A stretch of DNA of 64,000 bases from Sarcophilus harrisii (lineage: Eukaryota; Chordata; Mammalia; Dasyuromorphia; Dasyuridae), in contig NC_045429.1 of NCBI RefSeq assembly GCF_902635505.1, positions 425,967,669 to 426,031,668 of the forward strand. Direction: 5' to 3'. The position numbers and the translations under genes were made by a program. Positions within the stretch are counted from its first letter, which is position 1. Every line of letters begins with the position of its first letter. Positions 50,101 to 62,700 of this stretch are shown piece by piece. A model generated the notes under the pieces. It made no database searches. It was given only the letters and a program-made list of their open reading frames with translations, and was not told the origin of the DNA.

Positions 50101-53100
50101 TGTTCAATTCTGTGTTCAGGTCACTTTCTATTTTCAGTATCTGTCCAAGGTAAAAATACTGCTTTACAAATATAAAAATAAAATATTAAAATATATTTAT
50201 ACATATAAAATACTAAGCTTTGTATGTTTTATATATTCTAATATATATGACTAGAATTTTCATCTTTTTTTTTTTTGGTATAGATAAAGCAAACTTCTGA
50301 ATTATACATCTCATTTAGGAAGTTTTGAAGTATTCTGGCCTTCATGCAATTAAGCACAATATTATATGCAAACATGACCATCTGTGAAACTTTCCTATCT
50401 TGCTTCAACTAAAATACCATTAGATCTTCTCCCTGACAGTTATAAAAACCTTTGTGAGCATGTTATCTCTCTATAACTTGACTTGCTGAGGGTCACACAG
50501 CTAGTATGTATCTGGTTTTGAACTCTCATCTTCTTGATTCCAGCTACAAAGCACTATGTAAAAAAATATTTAGAGTCACCCTGGAGGTACAGTGTATACA
50601 GCACTGGGCCTGAAGTCAGGAAAACATTCATATATGCTGAACTCTATTCCTGAAATGTCTACCCTTCCAGCTGTTTAAAAAAAAAAAAAAAGTTTGCAAA
50701 GTGCTTTACATGTTAACTTGCTTTTCACAACAATCCTTGAGGTAAGTACTAGGATTACCTCTTTTACAGATGAGGAGACTGCCTGAGAGAGATGACTTGC
50801 CCAGAGTCAAATTGCTAGTAAGGATGTGAGGCAGGATTTGAATACAGGTCAGCATGTGGCAGAGGACCTGATGCATAGTAGGCACATAATAGGTGCTTGG
50901 TGACTTGACTTCCTGACTCCAAGTCAAATGCTATCCTTAACATGCTAGCAGTTGAATTCCTCCATAGCCTATAAAAATCAATTCAAGTATCACTTATCCA
51001 TAGGACTACAGATTTAGAGCTGGAAAGGAACTTGGAGGTACCTTTAATTCAATCCCCAAAACTTTACACATGAAGAACTAGAAAAGGAATTTAGGAAACA
51101 CATCACAAGTCTGGCACAAAAACTTATTTTAGTAGTAGAGTTCATATGCTGGAGCTCTTTATACCAAAAGCAGCCTTCTTCACTTGCCTTAGAGTGATAA
51201 TTTCATTCTGCAAAAAAGCAGAGGAACTAAAAAGGAGAAATTCTATTTGGGATCTTATTCTCACTAATAGGGAGAAAGTATATCAATAGAGTGGAAATTA
51301 TATGAATCCTGTGGAAAGATGTCATTTTTTGCCTCAAATGTCTACTAAAGGAGAGGTAATGAAGATATATTATGACATAAGTGTGACATTTCAAGGATGA
51401 AATTCTAAAGACACAAAGGGAAACAATTTCAATAAAAAGAAAAAGTAAGATCTGTCTGAAAACATCACTAGGTGAAAAGGAATTTAGTAACCAAATCAGA
51501 TTATAAAAATAAATTTCCAAACACAGAGGTAAGGCCAGGCAACAGAGAATAAAAAAACAAACAAACAAACAAAAAAAAAAAAAAAAAAAAAAACAACTAG
51601 GCACAGTCCTATAAAAATAGTAATAGGCACACTCAAGCTCAAAATGAGCTTAATCTGGCAAGATCAAGTTTTTTTTTAAGTTATAATGGAAGAAAGAGGA
51701 TGATCAAAGTGGTTCTTCAGGAGATCAGGATGATGACTGACACAGTTACAAAGGTGAACTGCTGATTTCTTCTTTGGTTTTCCCTGTGGAGAATGACTTT
51801 TATATTGGAAAAGATAAAACAGAAGTAACTTATCTGTAGCACATACCCAAGATAAGGAGATACCCAGAGAGCACCAACTGCCCTCTGCCCCTTCTGAATC
51901 CAAGTCACTTGACCCAAATGGATGGCATGCTTGAGTCTTGAAAGAGCTGGCTGAGATGATGATTGAATTACTGTCAGCAAGATGATGGAAACCCATCTTT
52001 CATAGTTGTGAAAAGGGAAGATGTTGTTTTGATTTTCAAAAAAGGGAAAAGAATGGGGTCTGCAAATTACAGACAGTCCAGCAAGCTTGATTTTGATTCC
52101 TGGAAAATTCTAAACTGGATGGTTAAAGATATAGCATCTAGGAAGGGAAGCAGTGATTACAAGCCAATATGGCCTCTTCAAGCAAAGGGAGACTAATCAT
52201 GAGAGACTAATCTCATTTCCTTTTTGATAGAATTACTAAATTAGAACTTGAGAGTGCTGTGGATATAATTTATCTAAGTTTTACCAAAGCTTTTAAGAAA
52301 GTTTCTTGTGAAAACATTTTAAAAAATAAACTCATTTTTAGTTTTCCTAGAAATATGCTAAATTTTTCCAGGAAAGAATAAAAACTAGGTTTTTCTTCTG
52401 AAATTGAGTAAGGATGATAACTCAACCCTATGAGTGTCTTTCTGACTAGAATCTGAGTACCTTGAGAGAAGGAATTGTCTTTTTTTTTTTTCTATCTACA
52501 TGTCCCGGGGCTTACACAGTGCTTTGCATAATAAGCACTTAAGAAATGCTTCATTCATTCATTCATTCATTCATTCATTCTGCAATATTATGTAGCAGCC
52601 AAAAAGCTAATGTAATCTTGAATTGTATTGAGGGGAGCATAGTTTTCAGGAATAGAAAGAAAATAGTCCCAGTATAATTAAGGCATCCCTGCTTCAGTAC
52701 TTTGTTCAATTCTGGAAACTACTGTTTGAGAAGGTCAAAGATGAGCTGGAGATTGTCCAGAGGATGGCAACCAAGGGCCTTGAATCCACATAATATTAAA
52801 TCTTATCTAGTAATTATATAGTGCTTGAAAGTTTGCAAAGTACTTTATATGAGTTTCACAACTCTGGGAGGTAGGTATTACTATCCCCATTTTACAAGTG
52901 AAGAAACAGGCAGACAGAGATTGAATGACTTGCCCAGAGTTACACAACTTGTTACTGCCAAAACAAATTTGAACTCAGGTCTACTTGACTTCCATTACAC
53001 ATCTTGCTTTTTACTACTCCATTTATACCCTCATTTCACAGTTGCAGCCAAAATCTCTTATTTTCTGTCCTCTAGTCTCATCTTGGCCCTTCCGATCTCA

Positions 53101-56100
53101 TCTTTTCTCATTTGAGCACCATGCTTAAATGGACTGTCTTTATTTTCCTCTCAGTCTCATATTTTGAAGACTCTCTCTTCCTCCAAGGCCCAACTTGGGT
53201 TCCATCTTTTCCCCAAATGAAAGTGATCTCTTCCTACTTCAAATCATTCAGACCACTCTGCCTAATGACTCTTTAATATTTATCACATCCTTTCTTGCAC
53301 AGGTTGTTTGTTTCCAGGTATTCCGCTGCCCAAAATCCTAAGTTCTTTAAGAGCATCATCTATATTAGGTGTCTTTTTTGTATCCCCAATACCTAGGATT
53401 AGTACATTGAACATTATATTTTAAAAAAAAGGGTCAGGGATAAAGAGACATAATGAGGTAAAGAACGCCAACTCTACATCATAACATAAATCAAAGAAAT
53501 AATTGTTGAAATAAAGATTAGCATCACTGGAAGCACTGAGCCAGATATCACCACTTAGCAAATCACTTCTTACAGATCCTATATTTTTCCTTAGTCAGAA
53601 GATTGCAAGTGACAAAGTAGTATGAAAAATAATTTGTATGCCCCAATAATATCTAAAATAATACCTAAGGATATTTTAAAGGACATATATCAAAGAACTT
53701 GAAATATTTCAAGATAATTGCACTAAATAACATTATATATCATTAATAAAGGTTAGTAGGGAAATTTTTTTTCTCCCCAGTTTGAATTATCTTTCTTTCA
53801 AATGAAGTCTATAATAATAATAGCTAACTTTTATTTAATAATATAATGTATTTAGTAAATTTAATATTTAAGGTTTACAAAGTATTTTAAAAATACTATC
53901 TCATTTTATCCTCATAATAACCCTGGGAAATAGGTACTTTTATTATCTCCATTTTACAGATGAGGAAACTGAAGCAGACAGAAATTAAGTTACTTGCCCA
54001 GAGTCACATAGCTAGTAAATATTTGGGGCTGGATTTAAATTCTGGTCTTCCTGACTCCAGATACAGCACTCTATCCAACATGCTACCTAAGCTGTACTAA
54101 ATGAAGTTCACAGAAGATAAGGTAAATGATCCTTCCCTCACCCGGACTATCAGAGTTAAAAGTAAAACATGGTGCTAATATCTGTTATAGACTTTCACAA
54201 AATCTTACATTCATCAATTCTTCTTCCAGATCATCTTTATCCATCAGGATTTCATGCAGTGGTGTTTTTAACTGTTTCTGTGTTAATATTGCTTTATCAA
54301 TGTTCTCCATTCGATCTTTCTCAGTTGTCACTTTCACTTTCAGGGAATGAAAAGGTGTTGGAACTTCCCCAACATTTAGGTACATGGGTTCCCCCTCAAA
54401 TAATACTCCTTCACTGTCACCTTCCTTGAAACCAGGAGGCTGGTAATCTGGTGGTGTAACTACCAAAAAACACACATATATAAATAAATATAAACTACAT
54501 TTCTTATGAACGCAAGGAAAAATTAATAGTACAACTCATAAGGCCTTTTCTGAGTTCTTAATATAACAAATAAGTAACTCATAGTCAAATAAAATATATA
54601 TAACTAAGAGAGGTAAGTGCCCCTAAAACATATTCTTGTCATTGGAGAAATATCTATAGTATTAACTACTAACACTTTATATAGTTAAATTATTCCAAAC
54701 CACTTTCTCAAATATTGACATTAAGTAGGAAGTTTCCTGAAACTTATAAATGGTATGGGTATGGCTACAAGACCATATAGCTAAAGGACAGTTAAATCCA
54801 ATTGTTTCAATAATAAAACCTGTTTATATTTGCTAAAACAAAATGCAATGTAAATAGTACCTTCATCATAGTAAAAAAGTTTCATTGTCAAACAGACATC
54901 ATTAGGTAAAGGTCCCATGTTCTGCATCAGAACATAAATCTTGCGAATTAAGAGAATACTTGCTTTCTTTGTGTCAGAAGATGAGAAGTTGGAACTACTG
55001 CCTTTGCTTTTACTAAAAAAGAAAAAAAATTGGAGAAATTAAGGTAGCAATAATTTATATATCAGACTTAATGTTTTAAAATATATTCAAGTATATCAAA
55101 ACATTATTCAGGCAAAAACTTTCATGAAAATAAACACTTATTTTCAAATTTAATAGTAATTTTAAAAAATAAAAACATTCAAAAGAAACTAGAGTTGTAT
55201 AATTTTACTTCACTCCAATTCCCAAATAAAATAGTTAAGTAATTTCAACACTTTTCTACTCGTTCAGATTTTTTATAAGACTAACATTTCCTGAGACACA
55301 ATTATGCTGTAGTGCTACAAAAGGATCACAACTCTAACAGCTTTGCATTAGTGGGCAGATAGGGTAGCTTGAATAGCTTCAGACAGTAATTTTTTTTTAT
55401 TTATTTAAAAAAAAATAGTTTTATTAATAGAAATAAGTGAAACTCAGTAAGGAATAAAGGAACTAACAGAAAAATACCTTGTGAGATCCATGACTGGTCC
55501 ATTGCTGGTATACTTGAATTTAAATTGATAACATTCTGAAATTGTCTTAAAATGCAAAAAAAAAAAATTATAGTTATGTATCTAATATAGAATGCTACTT
55601 TTTTTTGTTGTTATTTTGGCTGAGGCAATTGGAGTTAAGTGACTTGCTCAGGGTCACATAGCTAGGAAGTGGTTAAGTGTCTGAAACCACATTTGAACTC
55701 AAGTCCTCCTAACTTCAGGGCTGGTTCTTTATCCACTGTGACATCTAGATGCCTCAGAAGGTTGGTTTCCAAATGTTTATTTGCTGCTTTGATCTGGCTA
55801 TTAAAATGTAAAGATTGTAAATTAAATAGAATTGAATAAAAATGGTTTTCATATTGACTACAATTATTTTTATACGAAAAGATAATGAACAAAGGACATA
55901 ACCATCTGTGGCTAACAAAAAATGTTAAATTACCTGTGCATAATAGCAAGTAGTCTCTTTAGGTCTCAATTTTTTCATTTTAAAAATGGACATAATACTT
56001 ATTGTGTAACTAATTTATATTTTAATATATTTAACATCTACTGGTCATCCTGCCATCTAGGGGAGAGGGTGGGGGGGTAAGAGGTGAAAAATTGGAACAA

Positions 56101-59100
56101 GAGGTTTGGTAATTGTTAATGCTGTAAAATTACCCATGCATATATCCTGTAAATAAAAGGCTATTAAAAAAAAAAACAAAAAAAAAAAACTATATTCCTT
56201 ACAGGAAAAAAAAAAAAAATGGACATAAAAATACTTGCACTACCTACCTCACTGGGCTGTTGTGGAATTAAATAACATTTAAATTCCTTTGTAAATTGAA
56301 ATATAATATGTAGACATAAGCTATTATTTTAAATTTTAAAAAATTACAAATATATTTGGATATTGCTTTATATTGACTTGTTTACTGTTTCATTTACTCA
56401 CTACATTAGGGATCCATAATTTCAATCCTTCTATCTATGCCTTTGTAGATAATCTTTATATATTATAAAAACCAAAAATATTTATCTGGTGCCCAACTCT
56501 TTGGTAATGATGGTCTTCTCCTAATTCATCTAGCCTAGTCTTTGGCTAACAGATACACTGTCCCTGAGCCCTTATTTAAAGCTTGATAGCACTTGACAAA
56601 ACTTTTGTTGTGGTGATATATCTTCAAGAACTCATGTTCACTACCACAAAATGGTACTGAGGGTAGGGCTTTATGGTCAAGGTATAAGAAAGATTATATA
56701 TTTATTTAATCTTTCCCCCAGTCAGCATAAGACCCAATTCTGCACACGCTCTCATCAAAGCAACAGTACTGTCATTCAAATTGCCTGTAGAGAATGAGAT
56801 TAAGTGCCATATGCCACTATTATCAACATAAATTTATTATCTTCTATATCATAAAACTCACATTTCCATAGCCTTTTATGATTAATAAGGCCTTACAATC
56901 ATGTGTATTTTTATTTGAATACCCAAGAGAATCAGAAAAAAAATAAATTTTCTTCCTTCAAGAAATGATGATGTTTGATTTTTTTCTGCATAATTTAAGA
57001 TTTTAAATGGAAAGGGACTTTTTTTTTTCTCATTCTACTCTCACTTCAGAATTGGAACTCTCCTTTGTTTTATTTTTACTGTCTTTTTAAATTTCCCTTC
57101 ACCTTTCTCTTCATTTCTGACCTTTTCCTTTCCCTGATTGGAATGTGTTTCAAATTTCAAATGATGAGTAGCAAAAGGACTAAGTATGCGTATTCAGAAT
57201 TTGAAGATCAAAGAAAATGTTAGTTTCTTCTGTCTGACATCAAGTATTATTGGGGTTTAGTAGAGAAACAGTATTTTATAGAAAGTCAAAATGGTATAAT
57301 AAAAAGCAGTGGACAAGTAATCCCAATACAAACAGCATCACTGCAGCCTTACATCATTCTATTGAAACTGTTAGGTCATTGTCCCAGGAAATGGTCTCTT
57401 TTTCAGTTCTTCTCCTTGGCCTTTCTGCAAGGATAATACTATTTTATTGTTTTTTTCCAATTGGTTTGTTTCTCCTTCCATCTTCAGAGACCACACTTTG
57501 CTGGTTCTTTTCATACATCTCTGCCAACCTCTCTCCCTCTCTTCCCCATTCCTTTTCCTGCCTACTTGCTTTCCCTCCCCACTTCTATTCGCTCTTTCTC
57601 CCCCTCACTCTTCCTCTCCCTTTCTCTCTCCTTCCTTCTATCTCTCTCAGTTCCTAATCCTTTACCAATCTCTTAATGTAAGTGCTCCTAAATGTCTGTC
57701 TTTGGTCCTCTTTTCTTCAATTTTTATACCTTCTTCCCTTGACAGTGATTTATTTCCAGGACTTCAATTAGTACTCTATGCAGCCAGCTCCCAAATCTCA
57801 TCATAACTCTATGAGATTTAGTAGCAGAACAAAAATTAAAAATCTTATAACCTAATCCTTTTATTTTACAAATAAGAAAACTAAACTTCATCTATTTACT
57901 TCACTTCAGTATATCACCAGGGACTCAGAACTCCTTATGTCCAAAGCCAAGCTTATGTTTTCACTTCAAACTTATTGCTTCACTATTTCTATCCCTGGCA
58001 TTATCATTAATTGTCCCTCTCTTAGTCAAATCAGTTATGAGAGGCAGCACAGTCCAAGGATGGACAATGTCCTTGAAACCAGAAAGTCCTGGACTGAAGT
58101 CTAGCCTCTACTACCTCCTGGCTGTGCAGACAAGACACTTAACCTTGTCAGCTCTCCCAACACTCTTAAGTTACAAAAAGAAGTTGAGTCTCTTACTCTG
58201 CAATTCTTTATACCAATGCACATCATGTGAATGCAGTTATTGGTCCTAGGTCCCACCACCACGTCTCCCACATCTCTCTCCCTCTTCCTTCTATTTCACT
58301 CCCAGAAGGATGAGTAGAGACATTCACCTCCTCCCCCCATTAGCCTCCTTAGTATTGCTTCTTGCCTTCTCCTCAGTATTGCTTCCACAATACTCCTTGC
58401 ACCTGCATTTGGCAATGCCTCCCCTCTGCTCAGAAACACAGTAATTCCTTCTTGCTGACTGAGTAAAGCTCGAAGCCTCTACCTGGCATTTAAGACCTTG
58501 CACGGCTTTTCCACCTCCCTTTCTCCTCTCCCCATCAGGCCTGTCCTGCCTCCACTCCTTGCATGTGTGGGGGCCCTTCCGGCCTCCGCTTCTGTGCATG
58601 TGTGGAATCCCTCCCTCCTGGAATGCCCACTTGCATGCCAGGTCGTCGACAGCACTTCTCTGAAGCACTTCTGTAACTCTGTGTCCCGGCTCCTCCTCTC
58701 TCCGTCCTACTCCACAGCTACTTACAAGGCGCCCTCCTGCCACGGCCGGGCACACCCCTCACAGCAGCTCCTGCTGCTCTCCATCCTGCCCTCCCCACAG
58801 AGCCCCTTTGCGGCCCTGCATCCCTGAGGCTTAGCTTCCTTATCCAGTAAGGAATTGTGTGAAAGCTCCTGAAAACTAAAAAGTTCTCTAATATCTTCCT
58901 TGTGTTATATCACAAGTCGAAAAAATAAAGTCTTTTTAGACATTAAAAGCAATGCAAATACTTAATCAAACTTACCTGAGGGTCTTCTGGATTGCTGTAC
59001 ACCTGTAAAAAATAATAAAAAGTTATTGAAGACTAAGCCTATTTTAATTAAATTCATTAGGGAAATTCAATAAAAGAAAGTGATTAAACTATCTTTAATT

Positions 59101-59697
59101 TTGAAATTATTTAGAGAAGGCCAAATTAAATAATCTTGAAAAGAATCAAAAATACTTACTGCCAGAACAACCATTCTTAGCTGAAATACAAAAACAAAAA
59201 CAAAAACTTTGTAAAACATTTGACGATAGATCATAACATTTTAAAACTACCATTTCACTATGTTTCCAATAAGAAATTACTATGGCATAAGATGAGCTAC
59301 ATAAACAGATGGCTTAGGAAAACCCTCCTGTCCCCCAATTATCCCCTATCAATTTACTGCTCAAAATTTCAGAACAAGAAATGTAAACAATAATAATCAG
59401 AAGTGGGGTTTTTTGGCTTAAATCAAATAAGAACTTTAAAACCAGTCTTAAAAGTAAATGCTTATAAGTTTAAAATGTTAATATATCAATAATCTATACT
59501 TTTACATGAATGACATGACTGCTCCTTTTCTGGGAGCTAGTTTTATGAAAGAAAAGGTAAAACATGAATGCCTAAAATAGGAAGGAAAGAGACCCAAATA
59601 AAGTGTTTAAGAGAGCCCTAAAATAGGGAGATGAATTTTGTTACAAATAGCTTATTTCACAAGTTTTTCTAGGGCTAAATTTCTGTATAAATGTATG

Positions 59698-59773
<76 letters not shown>

Positions 59774-62700
59774 TACACTTATGCTTATATCAAATTTTAG
59801 TTTTGTTAATATATTAGAAATCTAGAGTTAATCCTCATTAATGAAATCTGTTAATTCACATAATACATTCCATATTTGACACTATGGTTAGAGAATATGC
59901 TGATGAAGTTATGGAAAAAGAAAGCTTGTGGAAAGCATACTAATCCATACATAACTTTAATATACTGTTAAATTTTAATATTTTTATTTATTTATATTTA
60001 ATATTTTAAAACTTTAATATACTGTTTTAATAATCATTCATAACAAAACAGGTCTTAATCCACTGATTAAAATAAGGCTGTCAGGACTTGGGAACACTTG
60101 TTTAGTATTAATTCCAATTGATACAAATGACAAAGTAACAAGACTATTTCTTTATAAATATTCAGTAAATCAGTTTTTTTAAAATTTGGAGTATGCCTTT
60201 TTTAGTTCTAATAAGTAATCCTTTAATATAATAATGTATTTACAGATGTAAAAAGTAAATGACGATGGAAGACTTACATATTTTTTCTGCAAAGCATCAT
60301 AGCATCCTAGCATCCTAAAAAAATCAAATGTTATTTGTCTTCTATCCTGAACTCTTGGATATTTCAGTTTATTTCCAGAAAATTAAGTTCTTTGCATAAG
60401 TCTTCAAGATAGCTCATTATAAAAGTGATTTTAAAACGGTTTCACTGTTGTAGTTAACTAGTCTTCTCCTTTACATAGTCTGGAAAAATTATAAAATTAT
60501 AGCAGGAAATAAGAAATGAGACAAGAGGAATTATTCTAAAGGCAAAAATGAAGATTTTAGCAGCCATTGGAGAAGAGGGTAATGAGAGATAATTAAGAAA
60601 TTGAGTATATTGTATTGTTATAGGACCTGAGAAAATAGAAATTTGAATATAAAAACTAAAATGAGACTTGAAGAAACATAATGATTTTGTAAGGGCTGAA
60701 TGGTTTACTGAAATTCAGTTAAATAATTTAAAGTATGCATAGCTAAAACAAAGTCAACCATATATTCTTGTGATTTAAGGGAAAACTCTCCTCTTAAGTA
60801 GCTTACCATCTCACTAACTGGGAGGATCCTGGACAGTTTTTATCTTCTCTCAGAATTTTGACACAAAGATCTAAACATAAAAATATAGGGAAGATGATTA
60901 AACTATTTTGCTTCTTGAAAAAAACAGTAAAAATTTAGAAATAATGAAACTGTATTTACAGTAAAACTAAGTAAGAATGAAATGGCAAACTCTTTTGTTA
61001 TATTTCAATGATTTTTTTGGTTGTTCAGTCTTGTCTGATTCAGTCATCACCATTTCAGGTTTCCTTGGAAAAGGTAATGAAGGGTCTTGCTATTCATCCT
61101 CCAGCTTATTTGACAATCAAGAGTATTTGACAATAAGAGTTGTCCTGGGTCACACGGTAGTTAAGTGTTATGCCAGATTTGAACTCAGGAAGATGAATCT
61201 TGTTGACCCCAAGCTTAGCACTCTATACACTGTACCACCTAGCTACTCCATAGCAAGGATTAAATTTACATTATTGCTGAATTTTAGCAGTTAATTTACA
61301 GATAACTAATATTACAAAATGTGCATTTTTAACAAAATTATGAACACATTGTTTTATTAGTTATTACAGTAAGTTCTTATAAGGATTACTGTATAATCTT
61401 TAAAAATTAGAAAAAAACATTCTATCATCTTCATCGAAAATATAAAGGACCAAGAAACTGACTGCCTAAAAAAGGTAAACGAGAATATACCGTGCCCACA
61501 TTATTTAAATTTACACAATAACAGATATTATTATTATATACAACTGTACAATACACTACTTTGTCCAGTGTACTATTTGTGTATAATGGCAGGTAAAACA
61601 AATTCAAACAAAGCAAAAAAAATGAACAATCTTCACTGCCCCTCAAAAGGGGAAGCAGAGGGGACAAATGGATTCTTTTTTTCTATTTAAATCATTTTTA
61701 TTTTCAATTCTAAATTTCTCCCTCCCTCCGGTTCTCTCCTATCCATTGAAAAGGTAAGAAATATAATACCCATTATACATATAAAGACATGCAAAACTTC
61801 AAATGGATTTTTTAAAACCTTAAAATCAAAATGTTAAAAAATCAAAGCTAAATTAGAATTTTAAAACAGAAAAAACCTATTATGACACATCCTTTAAGAA
61901 GGTCTTCAATAAGTTGTTACCATCTAAATATCTTGTTCCATAAGCACATTCTGGAAATATTCCTCTTAAGTATGTTATGCAGGATACAGAAACAGCTAGA
62001 AGCCTCTTCACCAACACCAAAGACTGTTGCTCAGTTGAAATCTTATTGGGAAACATCACTGCACTCTAAAATTTAAGGACAATTAAAACATTTTCCAGAT
62101 GTCATTGTAAAAAAAAGTTGACAAAAATAGTGCAATAACAATTTTGAATAGGTTTAGTTACTTTCCTCTACTAGTCTTTTAAGTAATTAAGAACCCTGCT
62201 AAAGAGTAGGTTCTTTTAGATTAAACATGTTTTGAAAAATCCCATGCTAAATAAAAAGAGATTCAAATTTACACCACTCATCTAACATAAACTAGTAACA
62301 GAACAATTATATGCAGATACACAATACTAATGATGTGCCAGATCAATTTTTTTTTTGTTACTATCTAGACAGAAACAACAGACACAAGCTTCTTCTGCAC
62401 TTAGAACAACAAGCACTTGGAAGAAAAAGAGAACTGTCTTTGAGGGATGGACTTCCTTTTTCACAGATGGACAGAAGTTGGCAAACTTAAATTCCTTAAA
62501 GACAATAAGCAACTTTCAGTAAAACACAGTATAAAATGACTGAACTAGCAACTTAAGCATAAACTTCCCCCAAATTCTTAAATCCATTTTTAATGTATTG
62601 TCAACATGTCAAGCACTTACAAATTGATCATTATTTCTTGGGAAAACAATTAATTTACATAATAAAAGATCCAGACACAAAATATGAAATTATTATTTTT

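Larger units (their letters stand above)
51960..52800 (+). mobile_element. L3/CR1 LINE remnant with reverse-transcriptase traces
   Basis: A plus-strand frame at 51963-52196 reads [20 protein letters not shown] and [15 protein letters not shown], the CR1/L3 pattern (FKKG...NYR...KI.E.IV...I.R). Further on, a frame reads [11 protein letters not shown], the worn form of the RT A-motif VDIIYLDFSKAFD. The 3' portion at 52660-52800 resumes (CAATTCTGGAAACTACTGTT, GAGATTGTCCAGAGGATGGC). A younger L2 tail and an ATTC repeat lie inside at about 52435-52580. Confidence 0.8.

Noticed and set aside
51000-51130. Short conserved-looking motif GAGCTGGAAAGGAACTTGGA
   Set aside because: The same motif occurs in several places in the window with varying text after it; it is the tip of an old MIR- or L3-like repeat, not a distinct feature.
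57250-57806. Three overlapping open frames of 71-135 codons
   Set aside because: They come from a C/T-rich stretch and give Ser/Leu/Phe/Pro-rich text with no domain.
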